A stretch of 42,958 bases of DNA from JBFELO01 sp041552055 (lineage in GTDB: Bacteria; Acidobacteriota; Thermoanaerobaculia; Thermoanaerobaculales; Sulfomarinibacteraceae): NCBI GenBank assembly GCA_041552055.1, contig JBFELO010000024.1:1-42958 (forward strand), in the 5' to 3' direction. Within the stretch, counting starts at the first letter, position 1. The number at the start of each line of letters is the position of its first letter. The notes beneath the pieces are model-generated. The model saw nothing but the letters and a program-made list of their open reading frames with translations, was not told where the DNA came from and did no database searches. Shown here piece after piece: positions 1-8,665 of the stretch. A program made the translations under genes and the position numbers.

Positions 1-1455
1 AATCCCCTTGCCGGGTTCCTGCGGGTAGCCGACACCAGCGTCCGCAACGCCCTGACGGATTCGGACCATGTCAGCATTATCGTGTTTTCGATGCTGCTCG
101 GAGGAATGGTCGGGGTCATGAGCCGCAGTGGTGGGACGCAGGGGGTCGTGAAATCGCTCGAAAAGCTCGTGACGACACCTCGCCGCGCCCAGGTGGCGAC
201 CTGGCTGATGGGCGTGCTGATCTTTTTCGACGACTATTCGAATACCCTCATCGTCGGCAACGCGATGCGGCCGGTGACCGATCGGCACCTGGTCAGTAGG
301 GAGAAGCTGGCGTACCTCGTGGATTCCACCGCCGCGCCGGTTGCCTGTGTCGCGGTCGTGTCCAGCTGGATCGGCTACCAGGTCTCGCTGCTCGGTGACG
401 CGCTGGCCGCGTCAGGATCCGAGATCAATCCCATCTCACTTTTCATCGCTTCCCTGCCCTACGCCTTCTACCCGCTGTTCGCTCTCACGATCACCTTTCT
501 CGTTGCCGTCACGCGACGTGACTGGGGTCCGATGTTCCACGCCGAACGGAGAGCCCAGACCGGTCAGGTGCTTGCCGAGTCGGCTCAGCCCCTCGCCGAC
601 TACGAGTCGAGCGGTCTCACGCCGGACGAGGGTGCGCCGTGCAGGTGGTGGAATGCGGCGGTGCCGGTCCTTTCGGTCATTCTCACGACGTTGTTTGGAC
701 TCTACATCTCGGGGCTCCACGGACTCGATCGGAGTGGGGGTGGCGGGGTTTCCCTGCGCGAGGTCATCGATGCGTCGGACCCGTTCACGGTGTTGCTGTG
801 GGCCAGTCTTGTCGGCGTCACGTGCGCCGTGGTGCTAGCGGTCGTGCAGCGCATCCTGGGCCTGCGGACGGCGCTCGAAGCGGTGGTGGGCGGCTTCAAG
901 AGCATGCTGCCGGCCGTCGTGGTTCTGGTGTTGGCATGGTCGCTGGGCGAGGTGTGCGAGGAGCTTGCAACGGCCGACTTCCTCGTCCGCGTGGTCGGCC
1001 CCACGGTGCCGCCCGGAGCACTCCCCGCCGCGGTGTTCCTCGCGGCAGCCGCGATCTCCTTCGCCACCGGTACTTCGTGGGGGACAATGGCAATTCTGAC
1101 CCCACTGGCGGTGCCGCTCGCGCTGCACTCCCCGGCGACCACTCCGCAGCTGTTGGCGGCAACGGTATCTGCCATCCTCGGGGGATCGGTGTTCGGTGAC
1201 CACTGCTCACCGATTTCCGACACCACCATCATGTCGTCCATGGCGTCGAGCTGCGACCACGTGGACCACGTGCGGACTCAGCTGCCGTACGCGTTGCTGG
1301 GGGCGACTGTTGCGGTCATGGTGGGTTACATCCCCGGGGCCGCGCTTGGGATTCCTGCGGGACTCCTGTTGCTCACGGGGCTCGCGGTCGTCGCGGGGTG
1401 GGCGATCATCGTAGGACGCCCGGTGGACATTGACGCGGCGCACTCACAAGAGTAG
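1..1455 (+). CDS. NhaC-family Na+/H+ antiporter, 5' end outside window
   Basis: Secondary transporter of the NhaC family (Na_H_antiporter domain), expected in the inner membrane exchanging Na+ for H+ or an organic anion. The frame is open from base 1, so the N-terminus is missing; the ATG at 82 is internal, because conserved sequence precedes it. Visible family features are the stretch LLGGMVGVMSRSGGTQG, the FFDDYSNTLIVGNAMRPVTD segment and the late motif FGDHCSPISDTTIMSS, which are hallmarks of NhaC/MleN-type proteins. Many hydrophobic helices follow one another to the C-terminus. The family is clear; the substrate cannot be told from sequence alone. The next gene downstream, infC, has its own promoter, so the two are probably not co-transcribed. 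Confidence 0.88.
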   Translation, partial: NPLAGFLRVADTSVRNALTDSDHVSIIVFSMLLGGMVGVMSRSGGTQGVVKSLEKLVTTPRRAQVATWLMGVLIFFDDYSNTLIVGNAMRPVTDRHLVSREKLAYLVDSTAAPVACVAVVSSWIGYQVSLLGDALAASGSEINPISLFIASLPYAFYPLFALTITFLVAVTRRDWGPMFHAERRAQTGQVLAESAQPLADYESSGLTPDEGAPCRWWNAAVPVLSVILTTLFGLYISGLHGLDRSGGGGVSLREVIDASDPFTVLLWASLVGVTCAVVLAVVQRILGLRTALEAVVGGFKSMLPAVVVLVLAWSLGEVCEELATADFLVRVVGPTVPPGALPAAVFLAAAAISFATGTSWGTMAILTPLAVPLALHSPATTPQLLAATVSAILGGSVFGDHCSPISDTTIMSSMASSCDHVDHVRTQLPYALLGATVAVMVGYIPGAALGIPAGLLLLTGLAVVAGWAIIVGRPVDIDAAHSQE

Positions 1456-1461
1456 CCGTCC

Positions 1462-1497
1462 CCGGGCTCCCTGGGGCGCCCGGAAAGGCCTTTATTT
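1462..1497 (+). terminator. Candidate terminator after the NhaC-type gene
   Basis: CCGGGC (1462-1467) pairs exactly with GCCCGG (1478-1483) around a 10-nt loop that can itself pair partly (CCC with GGG). A moderately T-rich run, CCTTTATTT, follows. It lies 7 nt after the stop codon. The T-run is interrupted, so termination strength is uncertain. Confidence 0.4.
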
Positions 1498-1505
1498 GCT
1501 ATACT
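1497..1505 (+). promoter_or_regulatory. Extended -10 promoter for infC
   Basis: TGCTATACT gives a TGn extension followed by the -10 hexamer TATACT (1500-1505). No good -35 is seen at the usual distance, which fits an extended -10 promoter. Transcription would begin near 1512, leaving a leader of about 70 nt before the infC start. Confidence 0.5.
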
Positions 1506-1581
1506 GCGAGACGAGTTCGGGTCGGCGCCATCGGGCGGTGGGCCCGACCATCCAACGGCTTGGAACGAGAGGAGGAAAGTC

Positions 1582-2130
1582 ATTCGGAAATATGCATTTC
1601 GGGAGGATCCGGAAGCGCCGCAAGTGCGCATCAACGAACGGATTCGACTCTCACCGGTTCGACTGATCGACGACGACGGAGAGCAGATCGGTGTGCTCCC
1701 GGTGGACGAAGCGCTCGCGCTCGCCCGCGAGAAGGGTCTCGATCTGGTAGAGGTTGCCGCCAACTCGCGCCCTATCGTGTGCAAGATCATGGACTATGGC
1801 AGGTTTCGATACGAACAGGAAAAGAAAGCACGCGAGGCCAAGAAACAGCAACACCAGGTAGACCTCAAAGAGGTCAAGTTCAGACCCAACATCAACATCC
1901 ACGACTTCGAGACCAAGGTCCGCCGGGCCCGCAAGTTCCTCGAGCAGGGGAAGCACGTCAAGGTCACCATCATGTTCCGGATGAGGGAGATGCGGCGGCC
2001 CGAGAACGGCTATGAGATTCTGCGGCGGGTGCGAGACGATCTGGCCGACGTCGCCAAGGTGGAGCGCGACCCCACCCCCGAGCTCGAAGGCCGTGACCTG
2101 ACCATGGTGCTGCGCCCACAGAAGAAGTAA
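1582..2130 (+). CDS. infC: Translation initiation factor IF-3, AUU start codon
   Basis: IF-3 binds the 30S subunit, keeps 50S away and checks start-codon and initiator tRNA pairing. The conserved N-domain (RINERIRLSPVRLI), the lysine-rich linker and the C-domain (VKFRPNINIHDFETKVRRA, KVTIMFRMREM) are complete. I place the start at ATT 1582, not at the in-frame GTG 1624. A perfect AGGAGG (1570-1575) sits 6 nt upstream of the ATT, and the added residues read RKYAFREDPEAPQVRINE, as in typical IF-3 N-termini; the GTG lacks a ribosome binding site. AUU starts on infC are known from E. coli, where IF-3 discriminates against its own start codon and so represses itself. That gives 182 residues, the usual length. 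rpmI and rplT, the usual downstream partners, are absent. Confidence 0.95.
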   Translation: MRKYAFREDPEAPQVRINERIRLSPVRLIDDDGEQIGVLPVDEALALAREKGLDLVEVAANSRPIVCKIMDYGRFRYEQEKKAREAKKQQHQVDLKEVKFRPNINIHDFETKVRRARKFLEQGKHVKVTIMFRMREMRRPENGYEILRRVRDDLADVAKVERDPTPELEGRDLTMVLRPQKK

Positions 2131-2230
2131 GCCCAGGACTGATAGCTACTCGCGGTTGCGGTCGGTGTGCGCCGTTGAGGGCGCCGCGTACGATTGTCGC
2201 GTTGCAGGGTCCCTCTCGCCTTTCCGCTGC

Positions 2231-3247
2231 TCACAGTCCGAGGTTGCCCCGCACGATTTCGAGAATGCGACGGAAGTGCGCGTAGGGAATGCGGGTCGCG
2301 GCGCTGCCGGATCGCCAACCCCGGAATCCGTCCTCATCGAGTCGATCGAGGTCATCGAACAGAGGTTGATATCGGCGGGGATCCGGCGCGAACTCGGGGT
2401 GGAGGTCGGCTGGAGCGCGAATCGTCCACGGACAGACCTCCTGGCAGATGTCGCAGCCTGCGACCATGGTGCCGATTTTGCGGCGAAGAGCGGTGGGGAC
2501 GTCGGCCCTGTGCTCCACGGTGAGATAGCCGACACAGCGACGGGCATCGAGGATGCGAGGAGCCGGAAACGCCCGCGTCGGGCAGGCGTCGAGGCACGCC
2601 GTGCAGCGACCGCAGTGATCGCTGCCGGTCGGGGAGTCCGAATCCAGCTCGACGTCCGTCAGCAAGAGGCCCAGGAACAGCTCTGACCCGAGCTGCCGAT
2701 TCAGCATTTGCGTGTTCTTACCGATCCAGCCGAGGCCGGCGCGTGCGGCCCATTCCCGCTCTAGAATCGGAGCAGTGTCCACACACGCACGCCACGTGCC
2801 CCCCGGCCGTGTCGCTGCCAGCCAGCGGCCGAGGCGGATGAGCCTCGTCTTCATGACCTTGTGGTAATCCCGACCCCAGGCGTACCTCGACACCCAAACA
2901 CGGGGTTCGCCATCGCGGCTCGGCGACCGCGATGGTGGCAGGCGGGTGTGGTAGCTCATCGCCACCGCCACCACCGACCTGCAGCCCGGGAGGAGCAGCC
3001 GGGGATCCGCGCGAACTCCTCGATGGGTCGCCATGTAGCTCATGCCGGCGTGCATACCGGCACCGAGCCACAGGTCGAGGTGGTCGAGGGTCTCTGCTCG
3101 GCCTGCAGTTGCCACTCCGACCAGGTCGAAGCCCTCCTCGAGGGCCCGCCGCTTCAGGTCCGGTGTGATGTCCTCCACGTACGGGAGTATCGCATGCGAT
3201 TCGCTGCGCGAATCGCCGACCTCCGGATCACACCGATGACACTCCAT
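2231..3247 (-). CDS. queG: Epoxyqueuosine reductase QueG
   Basis: Cobalamin- and iron-sulfur-dependent enzyme that reduces epoxyqueuosine to queuosine in tRNA, the last step of queuosine synthesis. The sequence shows the family's DTAPILEREWAARAGLGWIG segment and two ferredoxin-like cysteine clusters, CGRCTACLDAC (from about residue 212) and CDICQEVCPW. The ATG at 3247 gives 338 residues, in the range of QueG proteins without a C-terminal HEAT extension. The frame stays open further upstream, but that part would overlap the divergent gene at 3297 and looks non-coding. No clear Shine-Dalgarno precedes 3247; a GTG within the next 30 codons (VEDITPDL) is an alternative start. No other queuosine gene is in the window. 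Confidence 0.93.
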   Translation of the reverse strand: MECHRCDPEVGDSRSESHAILPYVEDITPDLKRRALEEGFDLVGVATAGRAETLDHLDLWLGAGMHAGMSYMATHRGVRADPRLLLPGCRSVVAVAMSYHTRLPPSRSPSRDGEPRVWVSRYAWGRDYHKVMKTRLIRLGRWLAATRPGGTWRACVDTAPILEREWAARAGLGWIGKNTQMLNRQLGSELFLGLLLTDVELDSDSPTGSDHCGRCTACLDACPTRAFPAPRILDARRCVGYLTVEHRADVPTALRRKIGTMVAGCDICQEVCPWTIRAPADLHPEFAPDPRRYQPLFDDLDRLDEDGFRGWRSGSAATRIPYAHFRRILEIVRGNLGL

Positions 3248-3296
3248 GGTGCCGAACAACGGCGAGGACGAATGTCGGATCGGATAGAGTGATGGC

Positions 3297-4355
3297 ATGA
3301 AGTTTCGTGTGGGCGTCGCGGTGAGCGCGATCACGCTGGTACTCGCGCCGGCGGTCATGGCGAAAGAAAAGCAGCTGCCACCGTTGGGCGTGATTGCGGC
3401 ATCCGCCGGCAACGTGGTGGTGCTCGCCGAGCCTTCCGGCTCGTGGTTGGATTCGTTCGAGACAGGAACAGTGGGCTGGTTGTACCCCGCTCCCGGGGGC
3501 GTGTTGTTCGCACCCGATCTCGTCCGTGGCCGGACCACCGTGCTGGACCTGCGCGGTCGTCGCGAGGTCGAGCGGCTCGAAGGCGTGACCATGCCCAATT
3601 TCGGTGCCGACCGGGATCGCTACCTGGTCGTCGCCGACGAGGTGATGGTGGTCAGCTATCCGGAGCGCGCGGTGATTGACAGATTCCATGTAGGGATTGA
3701 ATCCCCGTGGCAGATTCTGCCGCTGTCCAGCACGTCCCTGTTGGTGCTCGACCGACGGCCTGATGGACGGGGCGGATCCGCCCTGGTTGCAGTCGATCTG
3801 GTCAGTCGCCAGGTCATCTACCGGAGCCCGCTTCCCGGTGACGTTCGGCGCATCGCCGCTTCGACCGCGCTCGGTGTGCTGGCCGTGGCCGATGCCGACT
3901 CACAGTCGGTGCTCTTGATGGATCCATCCACCAACACCAGGCTCGTCGAGTTGCCGGCCGGAGCCAGCCCGCGCGACGTGACGTTTCTCGGTGACGGCCA
4001 GGCACTCGTGGCCGCGCTCGCCGATGCCTCGGGAGCCGGGGCCGTTCGGGTGTGGGTGCTCAAGTGGGCAAAAGGCGAACTCAGGATCAAGCGCGAGCAG
4101 ACCGTTGCACTGATGGGTGCTCCGGTCAGGATGTCGGCGTGGCCCCTGGGGCCGCGCGTGGCGGTCGGTGTCGCGTCGGCGCACATCGAGGTGGTCGACC
4201 TCGATGCGCTCGAGGTCGTCGCGTCGGTACCGCTTCCAGCACCGCCGCGAGATGTCGTGTGGTGCGATCTCGCCGCACCCGGTCCAGCGCTGCCGGACTG
4301 GTCCGATCGGGGACCGAGCGAGCTCGACCTGGGAGGCGCGCGGAAGCACCCCTGA
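3297..4355 (+). CDS. Exported beta-propeller-like protein of unknown function
   Basis: 352 residues. The N-terminus MKFRVGVAVSAITLVLAPAVMA is a standard signal peptide with cleavage likely after VMA, so the protein should be periplasmic or secreted. The rest consists of repeating blocks of about 40 residues with patterns such as LVAVDLVSRQVIYRSPLPGD, VLLMDPSTNTRLVELPAG and IEVVDLDALEVVASVPLPAP. These resemble the blades of YVTN/WD40-type propellers: a hydrophobic strand, an acidic turn, then 'assign and compare' strands. No catalytic motif is seen. The gene starts 49 bp from divergent queG and ends 39 bp from the convergent helicase gene, so context gives no clue to function. The fold is inference from repeat rhythm. 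Confidence 0.75.
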   Translation: MKFRVGVAVSAITLVLAPAVMAKEKQLPPLGVIAASAGNVVVLAEPSGSWLDSFETGTVGWLYPAPGGVLFAPDLVRGRTTVLDLRGRREVERLEGVTMPNFGADRDRYLVVADEVMVVSYPERAVIDRFHVGIESPWQILPLSSTSLLVLDRRPDGRGGSALVAVDLVSRQVIYRSPLPGDVRRIAASTALGVLAVADADSQSVLLMDPSTNTRLVELPAGASPRDVTFLGDGQALVAALADASGAGAVRVWVLKWAKGELRIKREQTVALMGAPVRMSAWPLGPRVAVGVASAHIEVVDLDALEVVASVPLPAPPRDVVWCDLAAPGPALPDWSDRGPSELDLGGARKHP

Positions 4356-4394
4356 CCGACGGCGTGTCAAACGCGACTCGAGGCCACCAATTCT

Positions 4395-5756
4395 TCAGTC
4401 GTTGCTCGAATTCGAGGGGGTTTTGGGCGGGCGTCGTTTTCGGCGTCGTGTCCGCTTCTTCCTCTCTCCGGTGGGTCGGTCGGCCGCTGCCGACTCGTGT
4501 CCGCCGGTCCGCCTTCCGCGGCGCGAACTCGACCGTCCGTCTCGTCGGGATCGTCGTTCCTCGGGCGGCAGCAGTTCCTTGAACAGACTGTCGTCGGCGA
4601 AGACGGCCGGGATGTCGTACCCGACGAACTCCTGGATGGCGTCCAGCGAGTACACCCAGTCGTCGCACGCGAGCGCGATCGCCTTCCCGGTCGCACCAAC
4701 ACGCGCCGTGCGGCCGATCCGGTGGACGTAGTCCTCCGGATCTTGAGGAAGATCGTAGTTGACCACGTGGCTGACGCCTTCGATGTGGAGTCCGCGGCTG
4801 GCCACATCGGTGGCAACCAGAATCGGCAGCCGTCCCTCGCGGAAATCGTCGAGTACCCGCAAACGCTTCGTCTGGATCACGTTGCCGGTCAGCGCTCGAC
4901 ACACGTACCCGTGGCGACGAAGCTCGTCCACCAATCGCTTTGCCCCGTGGCGCGTGTTGGCGAAGATCATTGTCCGCGAGGCGCCCTCCCGCTCCAGCAA
5001 TCCGAGCAGCAGGGACAGCTTCTCACGTGACGACACGTGATAGAGCTCCTGTTGGATGGTGTCCGGCGTCAACTGCTGGGGGTTGATGATGATCTCTGCC
5101 GGATCGTTCATCTGGCGCCAGCCGAGCGTCTTCACCCGGTACGAGAGCGTGGCCGTGAACATCATGGATTGCCGTCGCCCTGGGTGGGGGAGTCTTCGCA
5201 TGATCCAGTGGAGGTCCTCGGCAAACCCCATGTCGAACAGGCGGTCGCACTCGTCGATCACGACCAACTCGGTCTCGCGTAGCGAGTAGGTTCGCTGCTT
5301 GTGGTAGTCGATGAGTCGACCCGGCGTGCCGATGAGGACGTCGGTTCCCGCCGCGAGCTCCTGGCGCTGCTTGTGGTAATCGATTCCGCCGAAGACGACG
5401 TGCGTGTTGATATCCACGTGCGGGGCGAGCGCGTCGGCGTCGTTCGATATCTGAACGGCGAGCTCGCGGGTCGGAGCGACGATCAGCGCTCGCGGAACCT
5501 CTGGCGGGCTCGAGCGCGGCGAGCGGAGAATCCGATTGAATATCGTCAACAGGTACGCCGCCGTTTTCCCCGATCCGGTTTGCGCCTGGGCGACCACGTC
5601 CCGACCTGCGAGGGTGAGCGGCAGGACCTTCTCCTGCACCCTGGTCAGGTATGTGAACCCGAGTTCCCCAACTGCGCGCCGCAGGGGTTCCGGAAGGTCG
5701 ATTTCATCGAAGGAGACAGTCGAGAACAGCTGGTTCTCGTGATCTTGAGTGCTCAT
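4395..5756 (-). CDS. DEAD-box-family RNA helicase with DECD motif II (RhlB-like)
   Basis: ATP-dependent RNA helicase of 453 residues. All core motifs are present: a Q-motif region (FDEIDLPEPLRRAVGELGF), Walker A AQTGSGKT, PTRELA, TPGRLID, motif II at residues 168-171, motif III TAT, and motif VI HRIGRTARVG. Motif II reads DECD rather than DEAD; the codons GAC GAG TGC GAC are clear. The segment after it (RLFDMGFAEDLHWIMRRLP) is closest in style to RhlB. The C-terminal 60 residues are rich in Arg, Lys and Ser and probably bind RNA. I start at ATG 5756 (MSTQDHENQLF), just before the Q-motif region; a longer upstream frame has no family resemblance. A role in mRNA decay or ribosome assembly is inferred. 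Confidence 0.92.
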   Translation of the reverse strand: MSTQDHENQLFSTVSFDEIDLPEPLRRAVGELGFTYLTRVQEKVLPLTLAGRDVVAQAQTGSGKTAAYLLTIFNRILRSPRSSPPEVPRALIVAPTRELAVQISNDADALAPHVDINTHVVFGGIDYHKQRQELAAGTDVLIGTPGRLIDYHKQRTYSLRETELVVIDECDRLFDMGFAEDLHWIMRRLPHPGRRQSMMFTATLSYRVKTLGWRQMNDPAEIIINPQQLTPDTIQQELYHVSSREKLSLLLGLLEREGASRTMIFANTRHGAKRLVDELRRHGYVCRALTGNVIQTKRLRVLDDFREGRLPILVATDVASRGLHIEGVSHVVNYDLPQDPEDYVHRIGRTARVGATGKAIALACDDWVYSLDAIQEFVGYDIPAVFADDSLFKELLPPEERRSRRDGRSSSRRGRRTGGHESAAADRPTGERKKRTRRRKRRPPKTPSNSSND

Positions 5757-5765
5757 TCGCCGGGG

Positions 5766-5771
5766 ATTGTA
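5766..5771 (-). promoter_or_regulatory. -10 element for the helicase gene, near-leaderless
   Basis: Minus-strand TACAAT lies 9 nt before the helicase ATG, so transcription would start only a few bases ahead of the start codon. No Shine-Dalgarno is seen, consistent with a leaderless or near-leaderless mRNA. No convincing -35 is visible. Confidence 0.4.
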
Positions 5772-5983
5772 GCATCTGGCGCGTGGTCGGTGGACGGAGA
5801 AAGAACACGTCGCGGCGGAGGACGATAGAGATCTCGCCGGCACATCGGGGTTTCCAGACGAGCGGACGGAATCCGATTGGCGACGGGCGATGTACACTCC
5901 AATGGGATGAAAAAGCGGCGTGAGACGTTGAGTATTGATGGACGGCGAGGCGATAACCGCGAAGGAATGAGACCAGGACTACG

Positions 5984-7888
5984 ATGTTGAAGTCGACGGC
6001 CACTCTCGTGTTGGCGCTGACCTGTGCCGCCGGTCAGGCGGTTGCGGCGGAGGAGCCGTACATCTCGGATCTGTCTCGAACCGAGGGGCTGCCAGAGTTC
6101 GTCGAGGCCCGCATACTTGAATCGAGCGGACAGTTCCGAGACGCCGTTGCCGCGTACGAACGTGCCGTCGAAAAGCAGCCGTCGGTGCTCGAGATCAGGG
6201 TCCGTTACGCCTCTCTCCTCGTCGACCTGGGATTCACCAAACGCGCAGTCGAGGTGCTCGACGTCGAGGGCGAGTTGGACTGGTACGGCCTGCGGGTGCG
6301 TGCGCTGGCTCTGGCGCGCCACGCGGGTCGCAACCCGGAGTCGCTCGCAGAGGCCGAGACGGCTCTCCGACTTGCACTCGATGAGCGGGAGGACGAACCG
6401 AATCTCCAGCTCGGGCTCGCCCAGGTGTTGCACCGTGAGGGCAAGGTGGCCGAGGCGGAGGAGGTGGTCGCCACGCTTCGAGCGACGCGCAGCGGCAGCC
6501 CCCAGCTCGTGGCGTACCACGCCGGCCTGCTCAGAGAGCTCGATCGCGATGAGGAAGCTGCCGAGCTCTACGCTCAGTGCGCGGCCGAAACCTTCGCGCC
6601 ACACGAGGAGTGTCGCGAGAACCTGGTGCTGGTACTGATCGAGCTCGGCCGGCCCGGCGAGGCAGGTGAGATCATGCTGCGCTGGCTCGAGGACGACGAT
6701 CTCGACGAGCTGTTGAGGGCCGCCTCACTGCTCTACGAGGGTGGCCGGAATACCGAGGCACTGCGGGCGGTACGCAGAGTCCTTCGGGAAGCGCCCGACT
6801 CGGAGCGGGCGAAGACGCTCGAGGCGTATCTGTTGTCGAGCTTGGGTAGTCACGAGGAGGCCTCTGCCGCGTTTCGGGCACTGCTGCGACACGACAGCGA
6901 AAACGTCGATCTCATCTTGGCGATGGCGTGGGCGACCGCCAGCACCGGAGACGCCGAGGAGGCTCGGAGGTGGATCGATAGGGCGTGGGAGCTGGTGCAG
7001 CAGGGCAGCGGTTCTCCGAGGGCCTCACGAGTCGCACTCTCCGCGGCGCGGGTGGAATTGGTGGGCGACAACACCGCCCGCGCCAGAGAGTGGCTCGACC
7101 GAGTCGTCGACTACGACAGTTCCGGGGAAGAGCTCGCGTTCCTGGTGGCCGAGGCGTACCGACGCGAAGAACGTTGGAGCGATGGTGTCGCGGCGTTGCT
7201 CCGGCTCCAGCCCCAGCTGCAGGGCAGGGCACGGATGATCGCGATCGTCTTCGAAGCAGAGTTTCGTTTGCGGATGGGCGACGCCGACGGGCGAAAGTTG
7301 TTGCGCCCGATGCTCGATTCGGCTGATCCCCGCGACATCCTTCTGGCCCTTCAGGTGATGCAGCAGCTCGAACGTTGGGAGGACGTGGAGCGGGAGTCCG
7401 CCTCCGCTCTGGCGCGGAATCCTGAGGATCGACAGCTCCGGTTCACCCGCGCGGCCGCCCTCGAGCGGTTGGGACGGGCGGACGACGCCGAGCAGTTGTT
7501 CCAGAGCCTCATTGATCAGGACCCCGGTGATGCAGCGTCCGCCAACTACCTCGGGTACAGCTGGGCGGATCGCGGCGAAAACCTCGACGAGGCGTTGAAC
7601 CTGATCACTCGGGCGGTGGCCATCGAACCGGAGAATCCCGCCTACCTCGACTCGCTCGGCTGGGTGCACTACCGGCTCGGCGACCTCGATCAGGCCGAGT
7701 ACTGGCTCCGCAGGGCGGTTGGCTTCGGTAGCGGCGACGGGACGATCCTGGCGCATCTCGGAGAGGTGCTGCTCGAGCGGGGTGACGTCGACGAGGCGCG
7801 CCTGTTGCTGCAACGTGCGCTGGACGCCGGCTGTGAGAATCCAGAGCACGTCCAGGAACTTCTCGGGCGTCCGATCGATGGCGACTGA
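5984..7888 (+). CDS. Exported TPR-repeat protein
   Basis: 634 residues with a signal peptide (MLKSTATLVLALTCAAGQAVA, cleavage near AVAAEE) followed by tetratricopeptide repeats almost to the end. Clear units include ARILESSGQFRDAVAAYERA near the start and, near residues 520-620, ANYLGYSWADRGENLDEAL and SLGWVHYRLGDLDQAEYWL. TPRs mediate protein contacts; the likely site is the periplasm or the inner face of the outer membrane. AGGA stands 5 nt before the ATG. The stop codon overlaps the start of the lipoprotein gene by 11 nt, so the two are probably translationally coupled. A large TPR protein ahead of a LolB-like gene and ispE is an arrangement I know from deltaproteobacteria. The precise role is unknown. 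Confidence 0.85.
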   Translation: MLKSTATLVLALTCAAGQAVAAEEPYISDLSRTEGLPEFVEARILESSGQFRDAVAAYERAVEKQPSVLEIRVRYASLLVDLGFTKRAVEVLDVEGELDWYGLRVRALALARHAGRNPESLAEAETALRLALDEREDEPNLQLGLAQVLHREGKVAEAEEVVATLRATRSGSPQLVAYHAGLLRELDRDEEAAELYAQCAAETFAPHEECRENLVLVLIELGRPGEAGEIMLRWLEDDDLDELLRAASLLYEGGRNTEALRAVRRVLREAPDSERAKTLEAYLLSSLGSHEEASAAFRALLRHDSENVDLILAMAWATASTGDAEEARRWIDRAWELVQQGSGSPRASRVALSAARVELVGDNTARAREWLDRVVDYDSSGEELAFLVAEAYRREERWSDGVAALLRLQPQLQGRARMIAIVFEAEFRLRMGDADGRKLLRPMLDSADPRDILLALQVMQQLERWEDVERESASALARNPEDRQLRFTRAAALERLGRADDAEQLFQSLIDQDPGDAASANYLGYSWADRGENLDEALNLITRAVAIEPENPAYLDSLGWVHYRLGDLDQAEYWLRRAVGFGSGDGTILAHLGEVLLERGDVDEARLLLQRALDAGCENPEHVQELLGRPIDGD

Positions 7889-8663
7889 TCCGCATCCGAG
7901 CACGGTATGTCGGTTGGGCCGGGTGGCGATTGGGGTTGGCTTGGTAGTCATCATCGGCTCGGGTTGCCGCACCGCATCCCCTCCCCCCCCGGAGCTTTCG
8001 GGCGATCTCGCGGCAGCGGTAACCCGCCTGTCACGCGCGCTTCCTGGCGACCTCGCGGCCCTGTACCGACTCCGGGTGCCGTCATCGGGTGGGCTGCGGC
8101 TGTCGATAGCCACAGCAGCCGACGAAGGGCGTGTCACCATCAGCGAGCCCTTTGGTGCGGCCCTGTCGCTCACCGCCTGGTCCGGAGCCCGCTCGGCCGA
8201 GGTGTTCGACCTCAGGCATGGCTGTCGATTCACGACCGACGACCTGTCAGGCGTTCTCGGAGTCGGCAACCTTCCGCTGCCGCATGTGGCTCTCCTGCTC
8301 GGGGGGCGATTGCCGGCGATCGAGGGAGATCAGATCGAAATCCAGGAAGACGGCCGGCTCCGTGTGGCCGGGCCGGCGTGGCAGGGCCTGGTGGAGGTTG
8401 CGGACGATCCGTTGCGGGTCGTTGTTGTCGAAGATCAGTCGGCTGGTCCCGGAAGCGGATGGCGAGTCGAGTTGCGTGACCACACGAGCTCGCTGCCAGG
8501 CTGGCTCAGGGTGCGGGGCACGGAGGGACGGTGGGCCGAGCTGGAGTTGGTGCGTCTCGAGTGGCACCAGGACGCCGACCTGCCGCCTGTACCGGAGCTG
8601 CCGCCGTGTGGAGGAGAGCCGCGGAAGCGGATCGAGTTGTCTGATCCGACCTCGGAGAGCTGA
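7878..8663 (+). CDS. LolB-like outer-membrane lipoprotein (putative)
   Basis: 261 residues from ATG 7878. The N-terminus has a lipoprotein signal (VAIGVGLVVIIGSGC) with a lipobox ending in Cys at residue 30, so the mature protein should be lipid-anchored. The body alternates strands (LRLSIATAADEGRVTISEPFG, AALSLTAWSGARSAEVFDL) as in LolB/DUF4292-type half-barrels that bind lipid or the acyl chains of lipoproteins. Direct similarity to LolB is weak to my eye. The main support is context: lolB-ispE-prs is the E. coli gene order, and here the gene sits 2 nt before ispE with prs three genes on. Were it LolB, it would insert lipoproteins into the outer membrane. Confidence 0.65.
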   Translation: MATDPHPSTVCRLGRVAIGVGLVVIIGSGCRTASPPPPELSGDLAAAVTRLSRALPGDLAALYRLRVPSSGGLRLSIATAADEGRVTISEPFGAALSLTAWSGARSAEVFDLRHGCRFTTDDLSGVLGVGNLPLPHVALLLGGRLPAIEGDQIEIQEDGRLRVAGPAWQGLVEVADDPLRVVVVEDQSAGPGSGWRVELRDHTSSLPGWLRVRGTEGRWAELELVRLEWHQDADLPPVPELPPCGGEPRKRIELSDPTSES

Positions 8664-8665
8664 GC

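Noticed and set aside
82..84. ATG 82 as the start of the antiporter gene
   Set aside because: The reading frame and membrane-protein sequence continue to the left edge, so it is an internal Met.
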